A stretch of 64,000 bases of DNA from Peptoniphilus sp. GNH (GCA_021307325.1 CP089931.1:520979-584978); one strand, 5' to 3'. Shown: positions 1 through 9,543, counted from the first letter of the stretch. Numbers and translations: made by a program. Notes: a model not told the origin generated them from the sequence alone.

Positions 1-372
1 ATTTTCAGCTACTGCCAAGGCTGGCTTTGAAGTTATAGGTCCTACTATGCCATTTACTCCACTTTCAACAAATTTCGAATAGACATTCATGGCTTCGGTT
101 GAGTCTCCCTTGTCATCTTCGGAAATATATTCAATTTTCTTTCCGTTGATTCCACCATTTTCGTTTATTTCTTCTACTGCCATCTTAATTCCATTTTCAG
201 TAGAGTTACCATAATTGGCAACAGGTCCACTTTTTGGAATTATACCTCCAAGTTTTATAACCTCACTTGAATCTGCACTCGCCTCTTGTTTTTTCTCTCC
301 TGCATTATTGCTTGTGCCGCATCCTGAAAGTAACAGAAGTGCGGATAGCAAAACCACTAACTTTTTTTTCAT
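1..372 (-). CDS. Branched-chain amino acid-type ABC transporter substrate-binding lipoprotein (N-terminal part; runs off the window)
   Basis: The minus-strand reading encodes the first ~124 residues of a periplasmic-binding-protein-like lipoprotein. A short Lys-rich start is followed by a hydrophobic stretch and the lipobox LSGC, so it should be a membrane-anchored extracellular receptor. The mature part has the Leu/Ile/Val-receptor signature IKLGGIIPKSGPVANYG and then NGIKMAVEEINENGGINGKK, typical of LivJ/LivK type I binding proteins. Two ATGs lie six bases apart (378 and 372). The GGGAGAG ribosome site is well spaced only for the one at 372. The permeases and ATPases would lie left of the window. 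The ligand cannot be read from this fragment. Confidence 0.85.
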   Translation of the reverse strand, partial: MKKKLVVLLSALLLLSGCGTSNNAGEKKQEASADSSEVIKLGGIIPKSGPVANYGNSTENGIKMAVEEINENGGINGKKIEYISEDDKGDSTEAMNVYSKFVESGVNGIVGPITSKPALAVAEN

Positions 373-403
373 CTTCATCTCTCCCTTAAAAAATATTTTT
401 TAT

Positions 404-431
404 ATTATATCACCATTTATCAAAATAGCAA
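404..431 (-). promoter_or_regulatory. Promoter of the binding-protein gene
   Basis: On the minus strand TTGCTA (426-431) and TATAAT (404-409) are separated by 16 bp. They lie about 30 bases upstream of the ribosome site of the partial binding-protein gene. The rest of 432-636 is AT-rich spacer in which I see no gene or clear repeat. Confidence 0.6.
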
Positions 432-636
432 AATAAATTTATTTTTTGACTTAATATATTAATTATATTCATTAAATTTATTAACTAAAATATCTGCGTA
501 ATTCGTTTTTTCTCTAAAATTATTAATATATTTTCTATTTATCCTTTAATTAATTGTTTTAAATAGTTATAAAATTTATTTTTAAAGTTTTTTCGAATCA
601 AAGAATTATTTTTTAAAAAGGATAAGACTTGTTGCA

Positions 637-668
637 ATAAAAAAAGGCTTAATTTAATAAGCCCTTTT
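637..668 (-). terminator. Intrinsic terminator of the nucleoside transporter operon
   Basis: GGCTTA pairs with TAAGCC, extended by an A/T stem, and is followed on the minus strand by a run of seven T. It lies about 20 bases past the stop codon of the last permease gene. Confidence 0.8.
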
Positions 669-689
669 AAAAAATAAATATCTATTATC

Positions 690-1616
690 CTACTTAGCCC
701 TTTGATAAGGCTTGCCATCTGCTGACGGTGCCTTTGATCCTTTTACAAAGGCAATAAGAACGATTAATGTAATTGCATAAGGAATCATAGAAAGTAGATT
801 TGCATCTATATTCATTCCTACAGATCCTAAGTACACGGAAAGTCCTTGAGCTGCTCCAAATAGCAGACATGCAAGCATAGCTCCCTGCGGTTTCCATCCT
901 CCAAAAATTACTGCTGCCAAAGCTATAAATCCTTGGCCAGATATCAATGTTTCTCTAAATGATGAAACAATTGCAAGAGACATAGACGCTCCGCCTAGTC
1001 CAGCTAGAAATCCCGATGCCAGAACACAAATATATTTTATAAAATATACATTTATTCCCAAGGTTTCAGCAGCTTCTGGATGTTCTCCGACTGATCTTAT
1101 TCTCAAGCCAAGTCTTGTCTTATAAAGTAAAAACCAAACCAATAGAACTAAGATGAAAACCAGATACACCGTAGGATATTGATTCAAAATTGATCCTACT
1201 ACTGAGCCATCTGGAAATACATCTTTAAACATTATTTGCATTTTTGATTCAAAAGGTATCGGCTTAGACATAGCTGCTCCTTCAAAGAACAATCTACATA
1301 AAAGCAATGATAAACCTGGTCCTATCAAGTTCAAAGCTATACCAGATACAACATGATCTGCTTGAAATGAAACAGTCGCGATTGCATGGAGTAAAGACAT
1401 GGCGCAACCTGCCAAGCCACCTGCTAAAAAAGCTATCCAAGGATTTCCTACATAAAATCCAACTATAGAAGCAGTAACTGCTCCAACAGACATCATACCT
1501 TCAAGGCCTATGTTTACAATTCCTGCATTTTCACTCAAAACGCCGCCTAAAGCTGTAAAAATTAAAGGTGTCGAATAAAGAAGAGTTATACTCAAAATTA
1601 TAGCTATATTATTCAT
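690..1616 (-). CDS. nupQ: Nucleoside ABC transporter permease (NupQ-like)
   Basis: Integral membrane permease of 308 residues, in the LivH/LivM/RbsC-type family (BPD_transp_2), with about eight to nine hydrophobic segments. The family signature NIGLEGMMSVGA appears near residue 35. The cytoplasmic coupling loop TRLGLRIRSVGEHPEAAETLGI lies near residues 168-190. It overlaps the upstream permease by four bases (ATGA), implying translational coupling. With the second permease, the double-domain ATPase and the BMP lipoprotein upstream, the order matches the BmpA-NupOPQ purine/pyrimidine nucleoside importers of Firmicutes. Nucleoside uptake is inferred from that arrangement; the exact substrate is not visible. 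Confidence 0.85.
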   Translation of the reverse strand: MNNIAIILSITLLYSTPLIFTALGGVLSENAGIVNIGLEGMMSVGAVTASIVGFYVGNPWIAFLAGGLAGCAMSLLHAIATVSFQADHVVSGIALNLIGPGLSLLLCRLFFEGAAMSKPIPFESKMQIMFKDVFPDGSVVGSILNQYPTVYLVFILVLLVWFLLYKTRLGLRIRSVGEHPEAAETLGINVYFIKYICVLASGFLAGLGGASMSLAIVSSFRETLISGQGFIALAAVIFGGWKPQGAMLACLLFGAAQGLSVYLGSVGMNIDANLLSMIPYAITLIVLIAFVKGSKAPSADGKPYQRAK

Positions 1617-2719
1617 TTATTTTCCCCCTTAGCAGCTTTTTTTGAAAAAATTCCTTTTATTATATCCAAAAGATTTGGCATAGAAATTGAAAATACAATC
1701 AAGCCTATTACTACTTTTGTAATTTCCGAATAAGTTCCTGGAAGTGTAGTAAGCTTAGTTCCACCATAGTTAAGTCCGGCAAATAGAAGTCCTGCTGGTA
1801 TACACAATATAGGATTATTGGCAGCAATAAGTGAAACTGCCATACCATTAAATCCATATCCCAATTGTCCTCCCATTTGAACCAAGCTCAAAGAAACTCC
1901 TTGCATCATACAAGCTCCAGCAAGTCCAGAAATTGCGCCAGATATTGTCATGGTAACAACTGTGGATTTTTTGATATCTATCCCACCATATTCTGCGGCG
2001 TACCTATTAAATCCAACCGCCTTTAGTCTATATCCTAAGGTTGTCTTGTTTAAAACAAACCAAATCAATATAGCAACAAGTATTGCAACTATAATCCCCC
2101 AATTAATTGGTGGATTCAAAAATCCCTTTAAAATTTTGTGATCTTTAAAAAATTCCAATCCTTCCTTGGATACCTTCCAGTGTTGTAAAACCATAGTCGA
2201 TGCAGTGTCCCTTATAGGATAGGAAAAATCAGATGCTGGTTTTCTTATAGCTGGATATGACAAGAGGTGATTGCTGCCATAGAAGGCTATCCAGTTTAAC
2301 ATTATTGACGATATAACTTCGTTAACTGTAAACCTGGCCTTCATAATACCTACAAGACCTCCCCAAATAGCCCCAGCTAAGGTTCCTCCTATTAGGCAAA
2401 CTACGGCATGCACAATTGGTGGAAGTTTTAAAAATATTCCAAGAAGACAAGATGCTATTGAGCCAACAATAAATTGTCCTTCTGCTCCAATATTAAAAAG
2501 TCCTGTTTGAAAAGCAAAGGCTACAGAAATGCCTGTCAAAATAATTGGCATAGCATTTACAAGTGTCCAACCTATATATTTAGGCTTGCCAATTGCCCCT
2601 AAAATAATAATTTTATAAGCTTCTACGGGATTAGTACCATTTATAATCAATATCAAAGATCCTACAAGTAATCCTATTATAATTGACACTAGGGTATAAA
2701 ACAGTCTATTTTTCTTCAT
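1613..2719 (-). CDS. nupP: Nucleoside ABC transporter permease (NupP-like)
   Basis: Second permease of the same importer, 368 residues, BPD_transp_2 family. It starts with one membrane helix, has NIGAEGQFIVGS near residue 76 and the coupling loop TTLGYRLKAVGFNRYAAEYGGI in the second half. A larger extracytoplasmic loop (about 160-210) separates the two halves and is absent from the shorter partner, as in NupP versus NupQ. It overlaps the ATPase gene upstream by 14 bases and the second permease gene downstream by four, so the three genes form one translational unit. Confidence 0.85.
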   Translation of the reverse strand: MKKNRLFYTLVSIIIGLLVGSLILIINGTNPVEAYKIIILGAIGKPKYIGWTLVNAMPIILTGISVAFAFQTGLFNIGAEGQFIVGSIASCLLGIFLKLPPIVHAVVCLIGGTLAGAIWGGLVGIMKARFTVNEVISSIMLNWIAFYGSNHLLSYPAIRKPASDFSYPIRDTASTMVLQHWKVSKEGLEFFKDHKILKGFLNPPINWGIIVAILVAILIWFVLNKTTLGYRLKAVGFNRYAAEYGGIDIKKSTVVTMTISGAISGLAGACMMQGVSLSLVQMGGQLGYGFNGMAVSLIAANNPILCIPAGLLFAGLNYGGTKLTTLPGTYSEITKVVIGLIVFSISMPNLLDIIKGIFSKKAAKGENK

Positions 2720-4241
2720 TTTTTCCCCCTGCCATCAACAATCCAATTTCCTTTTCATCGGTTTCATCAGCCTTCTTAATATCTAAAATCTTGCCTTCAT
2801 AGATTACAGCTATTCTATCTGATAAGGCAAATATTTCATCAAGCTCAAAAGATATGAGAAGAACAGCCTTGCCTGCATCTCTTTGATTTACTAAAAACCT
2901 GTGCACATATTCTATTGCCCCTACATCCAAGCCTCTTGTCGGTTGAGCTGCTAGAAGAATGTCTGGATTTTGAGTAATTTCTCTCGCTATTATGACCTTT
3001 TGTTGATTGCCTCCTGAAAGAGAGCCAGCTGGATAAGACTCCTTTCTGGGTCTTATGTCAAATTTCTCCATCAATTCTTGAGCATTTTTAGATATGGAAT
3101 TTTCATTCAAAATGCACCCCTTGGCAAAGGGCTCCTGATTGTAATTTTCTAGAATTAAATTTTGAGCAACAGAAAACTCTAAAACTAATCCTCTTTTTTG
3201 TCTATTTTCAGGAATGTTATATAAACCAGCTTCGTGTATTTCTTTAGGAGTCTTGTTTAACATTTCCTTTCCATGAATCTTTATAGAACCAGATTCAGCC
3301 TTGCAAAGTCCAGTAAGGGCTTCTATTAACTGGGACTGTCCATTGCCATCGACTCCGGCAATTCCTAAGATTTCTCCATTTTTTAAGTCCAAATTCAAGC
3401 CATTTACTATATTCAATTTTCTGGAATCCTTAACCACAAGATCCCTTATTTCCAATACAGTATCCATGGCCTCTCTTTTTTCCTTATTTACTGTGAGAGT
3501 TACCTTTCTTCCTACCATCATGTCTGCTAGATCATTTTCAGTTACCTTGTCCACATCAACTGTGTCTATTTTCTTTCCCCTTCTTATGATGGTGCATCGG
3601 TCAGCCATGGCTTTTATTTCTTTTAGCTTATGGGTTATTATTATGATTGTCTTTCCGACTTCTTTTAATGCTTTTAAAATATTTCCTAATTCCTCGATTT
3701 CCTGAGGAGTCAGTACAGCTGTAGGCTCATCAAAAATTAAGATATCTGCACCCCTAAACAGAGTTTTTAAAATCTCTACTCTCTGCTGCATACCCACAGT
3801 TATATCTTCGATTTTTTCATCAGGATTTATGTATAGTCCATACTTTTTTGATAGGGATGTCACATCTTCCCTAGCTTTTTTCATATCAAGCTTGAGCCCT
3901 TTTGTCGGCTCCATCCCGAGTATAATATTTTCCACAACCGTAAATGGATTTACGAGCATAAAGTGCTGATGCACCATACCTAATCCATACTTAATAGCAT
4001 CATTAGCATCTCTAATTATAGCTTTCTCCCCATTGATATATATGTCCCCACTGGTTGGCAAATAAAGACCATAGAGAATATTCATAAGCGTAGATTTTCC
4101 AGCTCCATTTTCACCAAGTAGAGCGTGAATCTCGCCCTTTTTTACCATGAGATCAATATTATCATTTGCAGTGAAGTCACCAAATTTTTTGGTGATATTT
4201 TTCATTTCAACAGAATAAATGTTATTTTCAACTTCAGGCAA
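2706..4241 (-). CDS. nupO: Nucleoside ABC transporter ATP-binding protein, two fused ATPase domains (NupO-like)
   Basis: 511-residue double ABC ATPase powering the importer from the cytoplasm. The first domain has an intact Walker A (GENGAGKST, about 43-51) and Walker B (ILIFDEPTAVL). Its signature segment is degenerate (VGMQQRVEI). The second domain has a degenerate Walker A (GVDGNGQS) and an intact LSGGNQQKV signature. This split of intact and degenerate motifs between the halves is usual for the MglA/RbsA/NupO type. The BMP binding-protein gene lies upstream beyond a terminator. Confidence 0.88.
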   Translation of the reverse strand: MPEVENNIYSVEMKNITKKFGDFTANDNIDLMVKKGEIHALLGENGAGKSTLMNILYGLYLPTSGDIYINGEKAIIRDANDAIKYGLGMVHQHFMLVNPFTVVENIILGMEPTKGLKLDMKKAREDVTSLSKKYGLYINPDEKIEDITVGMQQRVEILKTLFRGADILIFDEPTAVLTPQEIEELGNILKALKEVGKTIIIITHKLKEIKAMADRCTIIRRGKKIDTVDVDKVTENDLADMMVGRKVTLTVNKEKREAMDTVLEIRDLVVKDSRKLNIVNGLNLDLKNGEILGIAGVDGNGQSQLIEALTGLCKAESGSIKIHGKEMLNKTPKEIHEAGLYNIPENRQKRGLVLEFSVAQNLILENYNQEPFAKGCILNENSISKNAQELMEKFDIRPRKESYPAGSLSGGNQQKVIIAREITQNPDILLAAQPTRGLDVGAIEYVHRFLVNQRDAGKAVLLISFELDEIFALSDRIAVIYEGKILDIKKADETDEKEIGLLMAGGKNEEK

Positions 4242-4332
4242 AGCAATCTCCTCCTATAATTAAATATTATACTATAAGCTTTTGCAATTTTGGAATTTTT
4301 TATTTCTTTTTGGCTAAAGATATAAAATGAAA

Positions 4333-4371
4333 ATAAAAAAAGAAGGATTAATCTTTTCGATTAACCCTTCT
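4333..4371 (-). terminator. Terminator between the binding protein and the ATPase/permease genes
   Basis: A 13-bp stem (AGAAGGnTTAATC arms, 4341-4353 and 4359-4371, one mismatch) with a five-base loop is followed by a T-rich tail on the minus strand. It lies directly behind the bmpA stop codon. It probably limits read-through so that the receptor is made in excess over the transporter core. Confidence 0.8.
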
Positions 4372-4384
4372 TGATTCCATTTAC

Positions 4385-5515
4385 TTATTTTAAACCTGCT
4401 TGGAATTGATTGAAAGTTTCTTCACTGTCAGGAACAACTATTTCTCCGTCAATGATTTTCTTTTCTATTTCTTTAGTTTTTTCAAGAACTTCAGGTTTTA
4501 CATTCTTATCACTTGTAGGAGCGATACCTACAGCGCCTTCATCTTTAAGACCATATACGTTAGTCTTTCCACCTTCAAAGTTGTCTTTTTCAACAATATC
4601 TTTGATTAGGTTATAAACTACAACATTTGCATTCTTCATAGCTGAAGTCAATACATTATCAGGTGCCAAAGAGTTTTGATCTCTATCAACACCGATAGCC
4701 CACTTGCCTTGTTCTTGAGCAGCGTTTATAACACCGTCTCCTGCTCCACCAGCTGCATGATAAACTATATCTGCACCGTTTTGGAACATTGTGTTTGCTA
4801 TTGACTTACCTTTTTGAGCTTCTGAGAAGTTTCCTACATATTGAACGCTACATTCAACTGGAGTTCCTTTTTCGTGTGCTGCATAAGCAACACCTGCTCT
4901 ATAACCATAGTCAAAAGCACTGATTAGTGGAGATTCTTGTCCACCAACAAAACCTACTTTGTTAGTTTCAGTTGTAAGCCCTGCTATATAACCAACTAAG
5001 AATGATGGTTCGTTAGCCTTAAACATAAGTCCCAAAATGTTGTTTGGAGCTGTAAGAGGCTTTCCGTCTTTAACCATAGCGGTTGGGTCAACGTCTACAA
5101 CTGCAACCTTGATTTCAGGGTTGTTTTGAGCAAATGCGAATACATCGTCTGCCATCTTAAATCCTGCAGCGATTACTACATCAGGATTTTGATCTGCTAT
5201 TGTTTCAAGGTTTTGAGCGTATTCATCAGCAGTCTTTGATTCTACGAATGTAGTAGTTACACCAAAATCAGCTTCTGCTTTTTTGATACCTTCCCAAACT
5301 CCTTGGTTGAAAGATTGGTCATTGATACCGCCTTCGTCAGTAACAAATCCTATCTTTAACTCCGACTTTGCTGCTTCACCTTTTTGTTCTTGGCCAGCTG
5401 CCTTTTCATTAGCTTTTTCATTCTTCTTGTTGCCACCATCTTTTGGTCCACCGCAACCAACAAGTAGCAAAGCTCCTGCTAAAATAATAGCAGTCAGTGA
5501 TGTTTTCTTTTTCAT
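4385..5515 (-). CDS. bmpA: BMP-family nucleoside-binding lipoprotein
   Basis: Extracellular receptor of the Nup importer, 376 residues. The signal peptide ends in the lipobox LLLVGCGG, followed by a Lys/Glu/Gly-rich linker (about 24-50). The mature domain opens with the BMP/PnrA signature IGFVTDEGGINDQSFNQG and continues through typical segments such as AAGGAGDGVINAAQEQG and IGVDRDQNSLAP. PnrA/BmpA proteins bind purine or pyrimidine nucleosides; ligand choice is inferred from the family. Start is supported by an AGGAGG-type ribosome site and its own promoter at 5539-5567. Confidence 0.9.
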   Translation of the reverse strand: MKKKTSLTAIILAGALLLVGCGGPKDGGNKKNEKANEKAAGQEQKGEAAKSELKIGFVTDEGGINDQSFNQGVWEGIKKAEADFGVTTTFVESKTADEYAQNLETIADQNPDVVIAAGFKMADDVFAFAQNNPEIKVAVVDVDPTAMVKDGKPLTAPNNILGLMFKANEPSFLVGYIAGLTTETNKVGFVGGQESPLISAFDYGYRAGVAYAAHEKGTPVECSVQYVGNFSEAQKGKSIANTMFQNGADIVYHAAGGAGDGVINAAQEQGKWAIGVDRDQNSLAPDNVLTSAMKNANVVVYNLIKDIVEKDNFEGGKTNVYGLKDEGAVGIAPTSDKNVKPEVLEKTKEIEKKIIDGEIVVPDSEETFNQFQAGLK

Positions 5516-5538
5516 GTTTACCTCCTTATTTCATTTTC

Positions 5539-5567
5539 ATTATATAATAGCAGAATTGAAAATACAA
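5539..5567 (-). promoter_or_regulatory. Promoter of bmpA-nupOPQ
   Basis: Minus-strand TTGTAT (5562-5567), 17-bp spacer, TATAAT (5539-5544), with the transcript expected to start about 20 bases before the ribosome site. Confidence 0.6.
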
Positions 5568-5685
5568 TTACTAGAAATTCAATTATAAGTTTTTTATAAA
5601 TTTTAAAAATTTATCACAATTTAATTCTTTAAATTTTATATGTATACAAGAAATTTTATGTTTTTTTAAAATCTTGCTAAAAGAA

Positions 5686-5709
5686 AAAACCGTTCTTTCG
5701 AACGGTTTT
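5686..5709 (-). terminator. Terminator after the unknown membrane protein gene
   Basis: Perfect 10-bp stem AAAACCGTTC / GAACGGTTTT with a four-base loop, four bases past the stop codon, followed by T-rich sequence on the minus strand. Confidence 0.85.
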
Positions 5710-5713
5710 ATTT

Positions 5714-6736
5714 TTAATAGATGGCTCTTGGAATTATTACGATAATAAGCAGTACTACATAAAAAGCGATTGTGAAAATCAAAGCTTGCTTAAAATCTTT
5801 TTTCTTGATAATCATTTTATCCCTATCCATAAGCTTGCAAGCCAAGGCTGCTATATATGCCAAAATTGGTGCAATTATCAAAATACCTGCCATGCTTGCT
5901 CCCAAGCCTAGCACCCTATAAAATCCTAGTATAATCAAATAAAATAGGACAACATATATTTTTGACACGTTCTTGCGATTTAGCCAAATATGTGACAAGG
6001 TTGCAAGAACAGCTGCAAAAAATACTATATGAGCCAAAGTATTTTGCAACTTTATTCTATTTACCAATGACCTATTTGCGACTTCAATGGTGTTTACGTA
6101 ATAGCCATTTTGTTGAAAAGTTTGTTTGTCAGGGCTTATATCCCCCATTTGATCGACATATTTTTCAACTCTAGCATTGGTCACAAATACGCTATTGTAA
6201 GCTATTATGCCCTTGTTCTTGTAAAACAAATTTCTTGGAAGTGCGTATAAGGTGAATCGATAGCTTTCTTCTTGTGCTGTCAGAGGAATTTTAACAACTG
6301 ACACAGGTTGAAAATTATAGTTAGGAATTTTCTTATAAAAATCTTTGTATTTTAATTTTTCTGAAAAGAGTACTTGATTTATCTTTTCATAGTCTCCTTT
6401 TAGCTTTGTAATTGAAAGAACAGGTCTTGTTGCTCCATTTAAGAAAAGCTCTCTTTGTGGTGTGCCTAAAATTCTTAAAATTGAATCTTGACCCTTATAG
6501 TTAAAGGATATATCCATTTTTATAAGATCAGTGTTGCCGTTATTTTCAATGGATCTGCTTATACTCAACCCTTCAATTTCTGACGGATCTTTGAACTGTA
6601 AACCAGAAAATTCAGGTTCAACATTGTATTTGTCAGGCCACAATATATTCGTTCTAAATTGTCTTGTAAATGTCGAAACAAAAAGCAGCAAAAGAAATAT
6701 GGCAAATATTATAATGTTTTTAACTTTTTTATTCAT
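5714..6736 (-). CDS. Unrecognised membrane protein with a large extracellular domain
   Basis: I do not recognise this family. The likely 340-residue product has one N-terminal membrane helix (about 8-26). An extracellular domain of roughly 200 residues, rich in beta-type sequence, follows, then four hydrophobic segments in the C-terminal third (about 232-340). This signal-anchor, ectodomain and terminal helix bundle layout suggests an envelope protein. A more upstream ATG exists at 6748, but it lies inside the GGAGG ribosome site, so the start at 6736 is better. It is transcribed alone, bounded by its own terminator and by the divergent AAA+ gene. Confidence 0.75.
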   Translation of the reverse strand: MNKKVKNIIIFAIFLLLLFVSTFTRQFRTNILWPDKYNVEPEFSGLQFKDPSEIEGLSISRSIENNGNTDLIKMDISFNYKGQDSILRILGTPQRELFLNGATRPVLSITKLKGDYEKINQVLFSEKLKYKDFYKKIPNYNFQPVSVVKIPLTAQEESYRFTLYALPRNLFYKNKGIIAYNSVFVTNARVEKYVDQMGDISPDKQTFQQNGYYVNTIEVANRSLVNRIKLQNTLAHIVFFAAVLATLSHIWLNRKNVSKIYVVLFYLIILGFYRVLGLGASMAGILIIAPILAYIAALACKLMDRDKMIIKKKDFKQALIFTIAFYVVLLIIVIIPRAIY

Positions 6737-6905
6737 ACTGTCCTCCATCTATTTTCTAAATATATGATATCACTAATTTGGCGAAAAATACACTCTTATT
6801 TGCTCTTGTGGCATTTAAAGTAAAAGGATTTATTATTTGGCTTCGATTAAATAAGTATTTAACTTATTACTTTTATCTGATAGAATGTCTTTAGAGGTGG
6901 ATTTA

Positions 6906-7811
6906 ATGAAAACTCTTTATAATTTGACGCTTGACCCTTTATGTGAAAATGCTCTTGACAATTTTTTAAAAGAGAATGAGAAAGATTGCTATCTAAATTC
7001 TGATTCAGAGCTTACTTTTTTAGGAGATGATATTTGGCAAGAGGCTATTTCTGCTATTCTAGCAGGTAAAAACCTTCTTTTAGTAGGTGAAAAATCAACT
7101 GGTAAAAATGTTTTAGCTTTAAATTTAGCAAAACTTTTTCAAAGGCCTGTGTATAATGTATCGATAAATATAAACACAGACTCCGAATCCTTGTTAGGAT
7201 GCGACTCTTTTAAAAATAGTCAGGTCTTTTTTAGACCAGGCCCTGTCAGCCTAGCTGCTCAAAAAGGCGGATTTCTTATTTTAGATGAAATAAATATGGC
7301 AAAAAATGAAGCCCTTTCAGTCTTGCACGCAAGTCTTGACCATAGAAGGAAAATAGACATACCAGGATATGACAGTATAAAAATCCATCCAGCTTGTAGA
7401 TTTATAGCTACAATGAATGAAGATTACGCTGGCACAAGACCTCTTAACGAGGCTCTTTTGTCTAGATTTGTAGTTATTCGCCTACCTATAATAAGCAGAG
7501 AAAATCTCATTGAACTTATAACTTCACGCCACAAAAATATGATGGCAGGTTTTTTGGAAGAAATTGCAAATATATTTTCTGATATTTTAACAAAATATCA
7601 AGCTGGAGAAATTTCATCCAATGCCCTAGATATACGAGGATTGCTCTATTCTCTTGATATGATTGAAGTTGGTCTTAATCCTTTTGACGCTCTAAAACTT
7701 GGGCTTATAAATAAATCTTTCGACCACTTTGAGAGGACTCTTTTAGAAGATCTTATAAAAGTTAGAATTTCTTCAAAGATGAGTTTTTCGGATGTTCTAA
7801 AGGCTAAATAA
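6906..7811 (+). CDS. MoxR-type AAA+ ATPase
   Basis: AAA+ ATPase of the MoxR/CbbQ/NorQ group, about 301 residues. Walker A is GEKSTGKN (about 61-68) with Asn in the usual Ser/Thr place, as often seen in this group. Walker B is FLILDEINMA, and the sensor/arginine-finger stretch is FIATMNEDYAGTRPLNEALLSRF-like. MoxR ATPases act as chaperones with a VWA-domain partner, inserting cofactors or remodelling protein complexes. Such a partner follows one base after the stop codon, so the two are surely co-translated. An earlier in-frame ATG at 6885 lacks a ribosome site, whereas GAGGTGG precedes 6906. Confidence 0.85.
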   Translation: MKTLYNLTLDPLCENALDNFLKENEKDCYLNSDSELTFLGDDIWQEAISAILAGKNLLLVGEKSTGKNVLALNLAKLFQRPVYNVSININTDSESLLGCDSFKNSQVFFRPGPVSLAAQKGGFLILDEINMAKNEALSVLHASLDHRRKIDIPGYDSIKIHPACRFIATMNEDYAGTRPLNEALLSRFVVIRLPIISRENLIELITSRHKNMMAGFLEEIANIFSDILTKYQAGEISSNALDIRGLLYSLDMIEVGLNPFDALKLGLINKSFDHFERTLLEDLIKVRISSKMSFSDVLKAK

Positions 7812-7812
7812 A

Positions 7813-9543
7813 ATGGAAAAAATTCTGACTCGCTTAGATCGGCGCATTTATAATCAAGTCTGGAATGGTTCAAATGATTACTCATTTCTTCCTGAGTACA
7901 CTGCCAAAGACTTTGAGGGTAATTTCGATATTTATTCTAACCTCATAATAGGACTTTCCTATAAATATTATGGTCCACATTTTATAAAAAATCTTTTTTA
8001 TAATTGGCAAGGCAGATTTCAAGAGTATAGGTATGATACTCTGGCTTGGATAATGCTAGAAAATTTGGTTTATCAAAAAGAACTTCCGAAAAGGCCATTA
8101 ATTGCCAAACTTAGATTGATAAATGCAGAAGATTTTTTCAAAAAAAATTTTGAGTACAAAAGACGCAAGCTCTATCTAAGAGATCCACAATCCTATGCCC
8201 TTTTAGAAGCCTATAAAAAAGAATGTCTTGGTCAAATACCGTCATTTTTAGATAAAAAAGAAGCACTAACTTATGCACTTTTAAAATTTCCCATTGATAT
8301 AAGTTCCTCAGAAATTGAGGAAAGATTTCTTTCAATAATTAGAGAATATTTTGGATTTAGAGATGGGCATTCTAAAACTTTGCTAATACTTGACAGATTT
8401 CTGCATAAAATAAAGTTAGCTCTTCCTCAAATAAGTATATTGAACAATTTTACAAGCTTGCCCGGCATCGAAAAAGTAAAATCTCCTGCACATTCAGATA
8501 AGAGAAAATCATCCTACATCTTTTTCCCTAATATTAGAGAACGTAAGCTAGAGGCTTATATAGAATCAATTTATGGCAAGTCGTCAATTTCAGAAAGAGA
8601 AGAAAATTATATAAATTCAAAAGTTTGCACAGGAATCCACAAATATTTTAAAATTCGCTTGACAAATGGTCCCGAATATTCCGATACAAATAATAAAAAA
8701 AGCCTTCTTATGGCTCAAAATCAAAGAGCATATCAAAGACAAAATAATGTAAGTTATTTTCTTGAGCACAAGTCACAAGCCCTTTTAATAGCCAAAAAAC
8801 TTTCACGATCCTTAGATGCTTTTTTCGAAAGAGAAAGACTATCTACATACGAAAAATCAAGTCGAGGCCGATTAAACTCTAAAAAAATATGGAAGAGCGA
8901 AGTAAAAATTTCAAAAAGAGTTTTCGAGCTAAAAGAAGAAGGTCCAAGTCCCAATCTGACAGTAAATATTTTGCTGGATTCCTCAGCCTCCAGAGTGGCA
9001 TCTTCAGAAATTATAAGCCTACAAGCTTATATACTAGCCCTTGCCCTTAGGAAGTCTCAAGTCAAATTTAATATATTCTCTTACTCATCCTATGCCAATT
9101 ATGAAATTTTGACAAAATTAAAAAATTCAGAAGATGATAATTTAGAAAATATATTCTCTTATTTTCCAAGTGGTTGGAATAGAGATGGGCTAATTTATAG
9201 AGCCTTTAAAGAAATTTTCTCAGAAAAAATTTTCGAAAAACAGCTCTTAATTATATTTACTGATGCAAAACCCAGAGATATGCAAGCCATGGCAAAGCAA
9301 AAAGGAGAGTTATTTAAAAAAGACTACGAAGCGCAAGCAGCTATAAACGATACTGCAAAAGCAATTTATGAACTTAGAAAAAGCGGTTTTCATGTAGCTT
9401 GTATTTTTTCATCTGCAGATGAAGACCTCCCTTCATGCAAAAAAATTTTTGGTCAAAATTTCATCAGATTGAAAAGCTTAAACGACTTTGCTCAAGTAGG
9501 CATTTCATTTATCGAACGCCAAATCAAAATTATAAGTAAGTAA
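7813..9543 (+). CDS. VWA-domain partner of the MoxR ATPase (CoxE/NorD-like)
   Basis: 576-residue protein with a C-terminal von Willebrand A domain. The metal-ion-dependent adhesion site reads LLDSSAS (Asp389, Ser391, Ser393), and a later FTDAKP supplies the distal Asp. The N-terminal 350 residues are basic and helical with no domain I recognise. No signal peptide is present, so it is cytosolic. In NorQ-NorD and CbbQ-CbbO pairs this partner docks the AAA+ ring to a client enzyme. No client (oxidoreductase, chelatase or carboxylase) is encoded nearby, so the target is unknown. Confidence 0.8.
   Translation: MEKILTRLDRRIYNQVWNGSNDYSFLPEYTAKDFEGNFDIYSNLIIGLSYKYYGPHFIKNLFYNWQGRFQEYRYDTLAWIMLENLVYQKELPKRPLIAKLRLINAEDFFKKNFEYKRRKLYLRDPQSYALLEAYKKECLGQIPSFLDKKEALTYALLKFPIDISSSEIEERFLSIIREYFGFRDGHSKTLLILDRFLHKIKLALPQISILNNFTSLPGIEKVKSPAHSDKRKSSYIFFPNIRERKLEAYIESIYGKSSISEREENYINSKVCTGIHKYFKIRLTNGPEYSDTNNKKSLLMAQNQRAYQRQNNVSYFLEHKSQALLIAKKLSRSLDAFFERERLSTYEKSSRGRLNSKKIWKSEVKISKRVFELKEEGPSPNLTVNILLDSSASRVASSEIISLQAYILALALRKSQVKFNIFSYSSYANYEILTKLKNSEDDNLENIFSYFPSGWNRDGLIYRAFKEIFSEKIFEKQLLIIFTDAKPRDMQAMAKQKGELFKKDYEAQAAINDTAKAIYELRKSGFHVACIFSSADEDLPSCKKIFGQNFIRLKSLNDFAQVGISFIERQIKIISK

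Noticed and set aside
690-5515. Sugar (ribose/galactose) importer because of the MglA/RbsA-like ATPase
   Set aside because: The receptor is clearly a BMP-family nucleoside-binding lipoprotein, and the two unequal permeases match NupP/NupQ rather than a single RbsC/MglC.
5283-5588. 101-codon plus-strand frame over the bmpA 5' end
   Set aside because: Shadow of the BMP lipoprotein gene and its promoter; no ribosome site.
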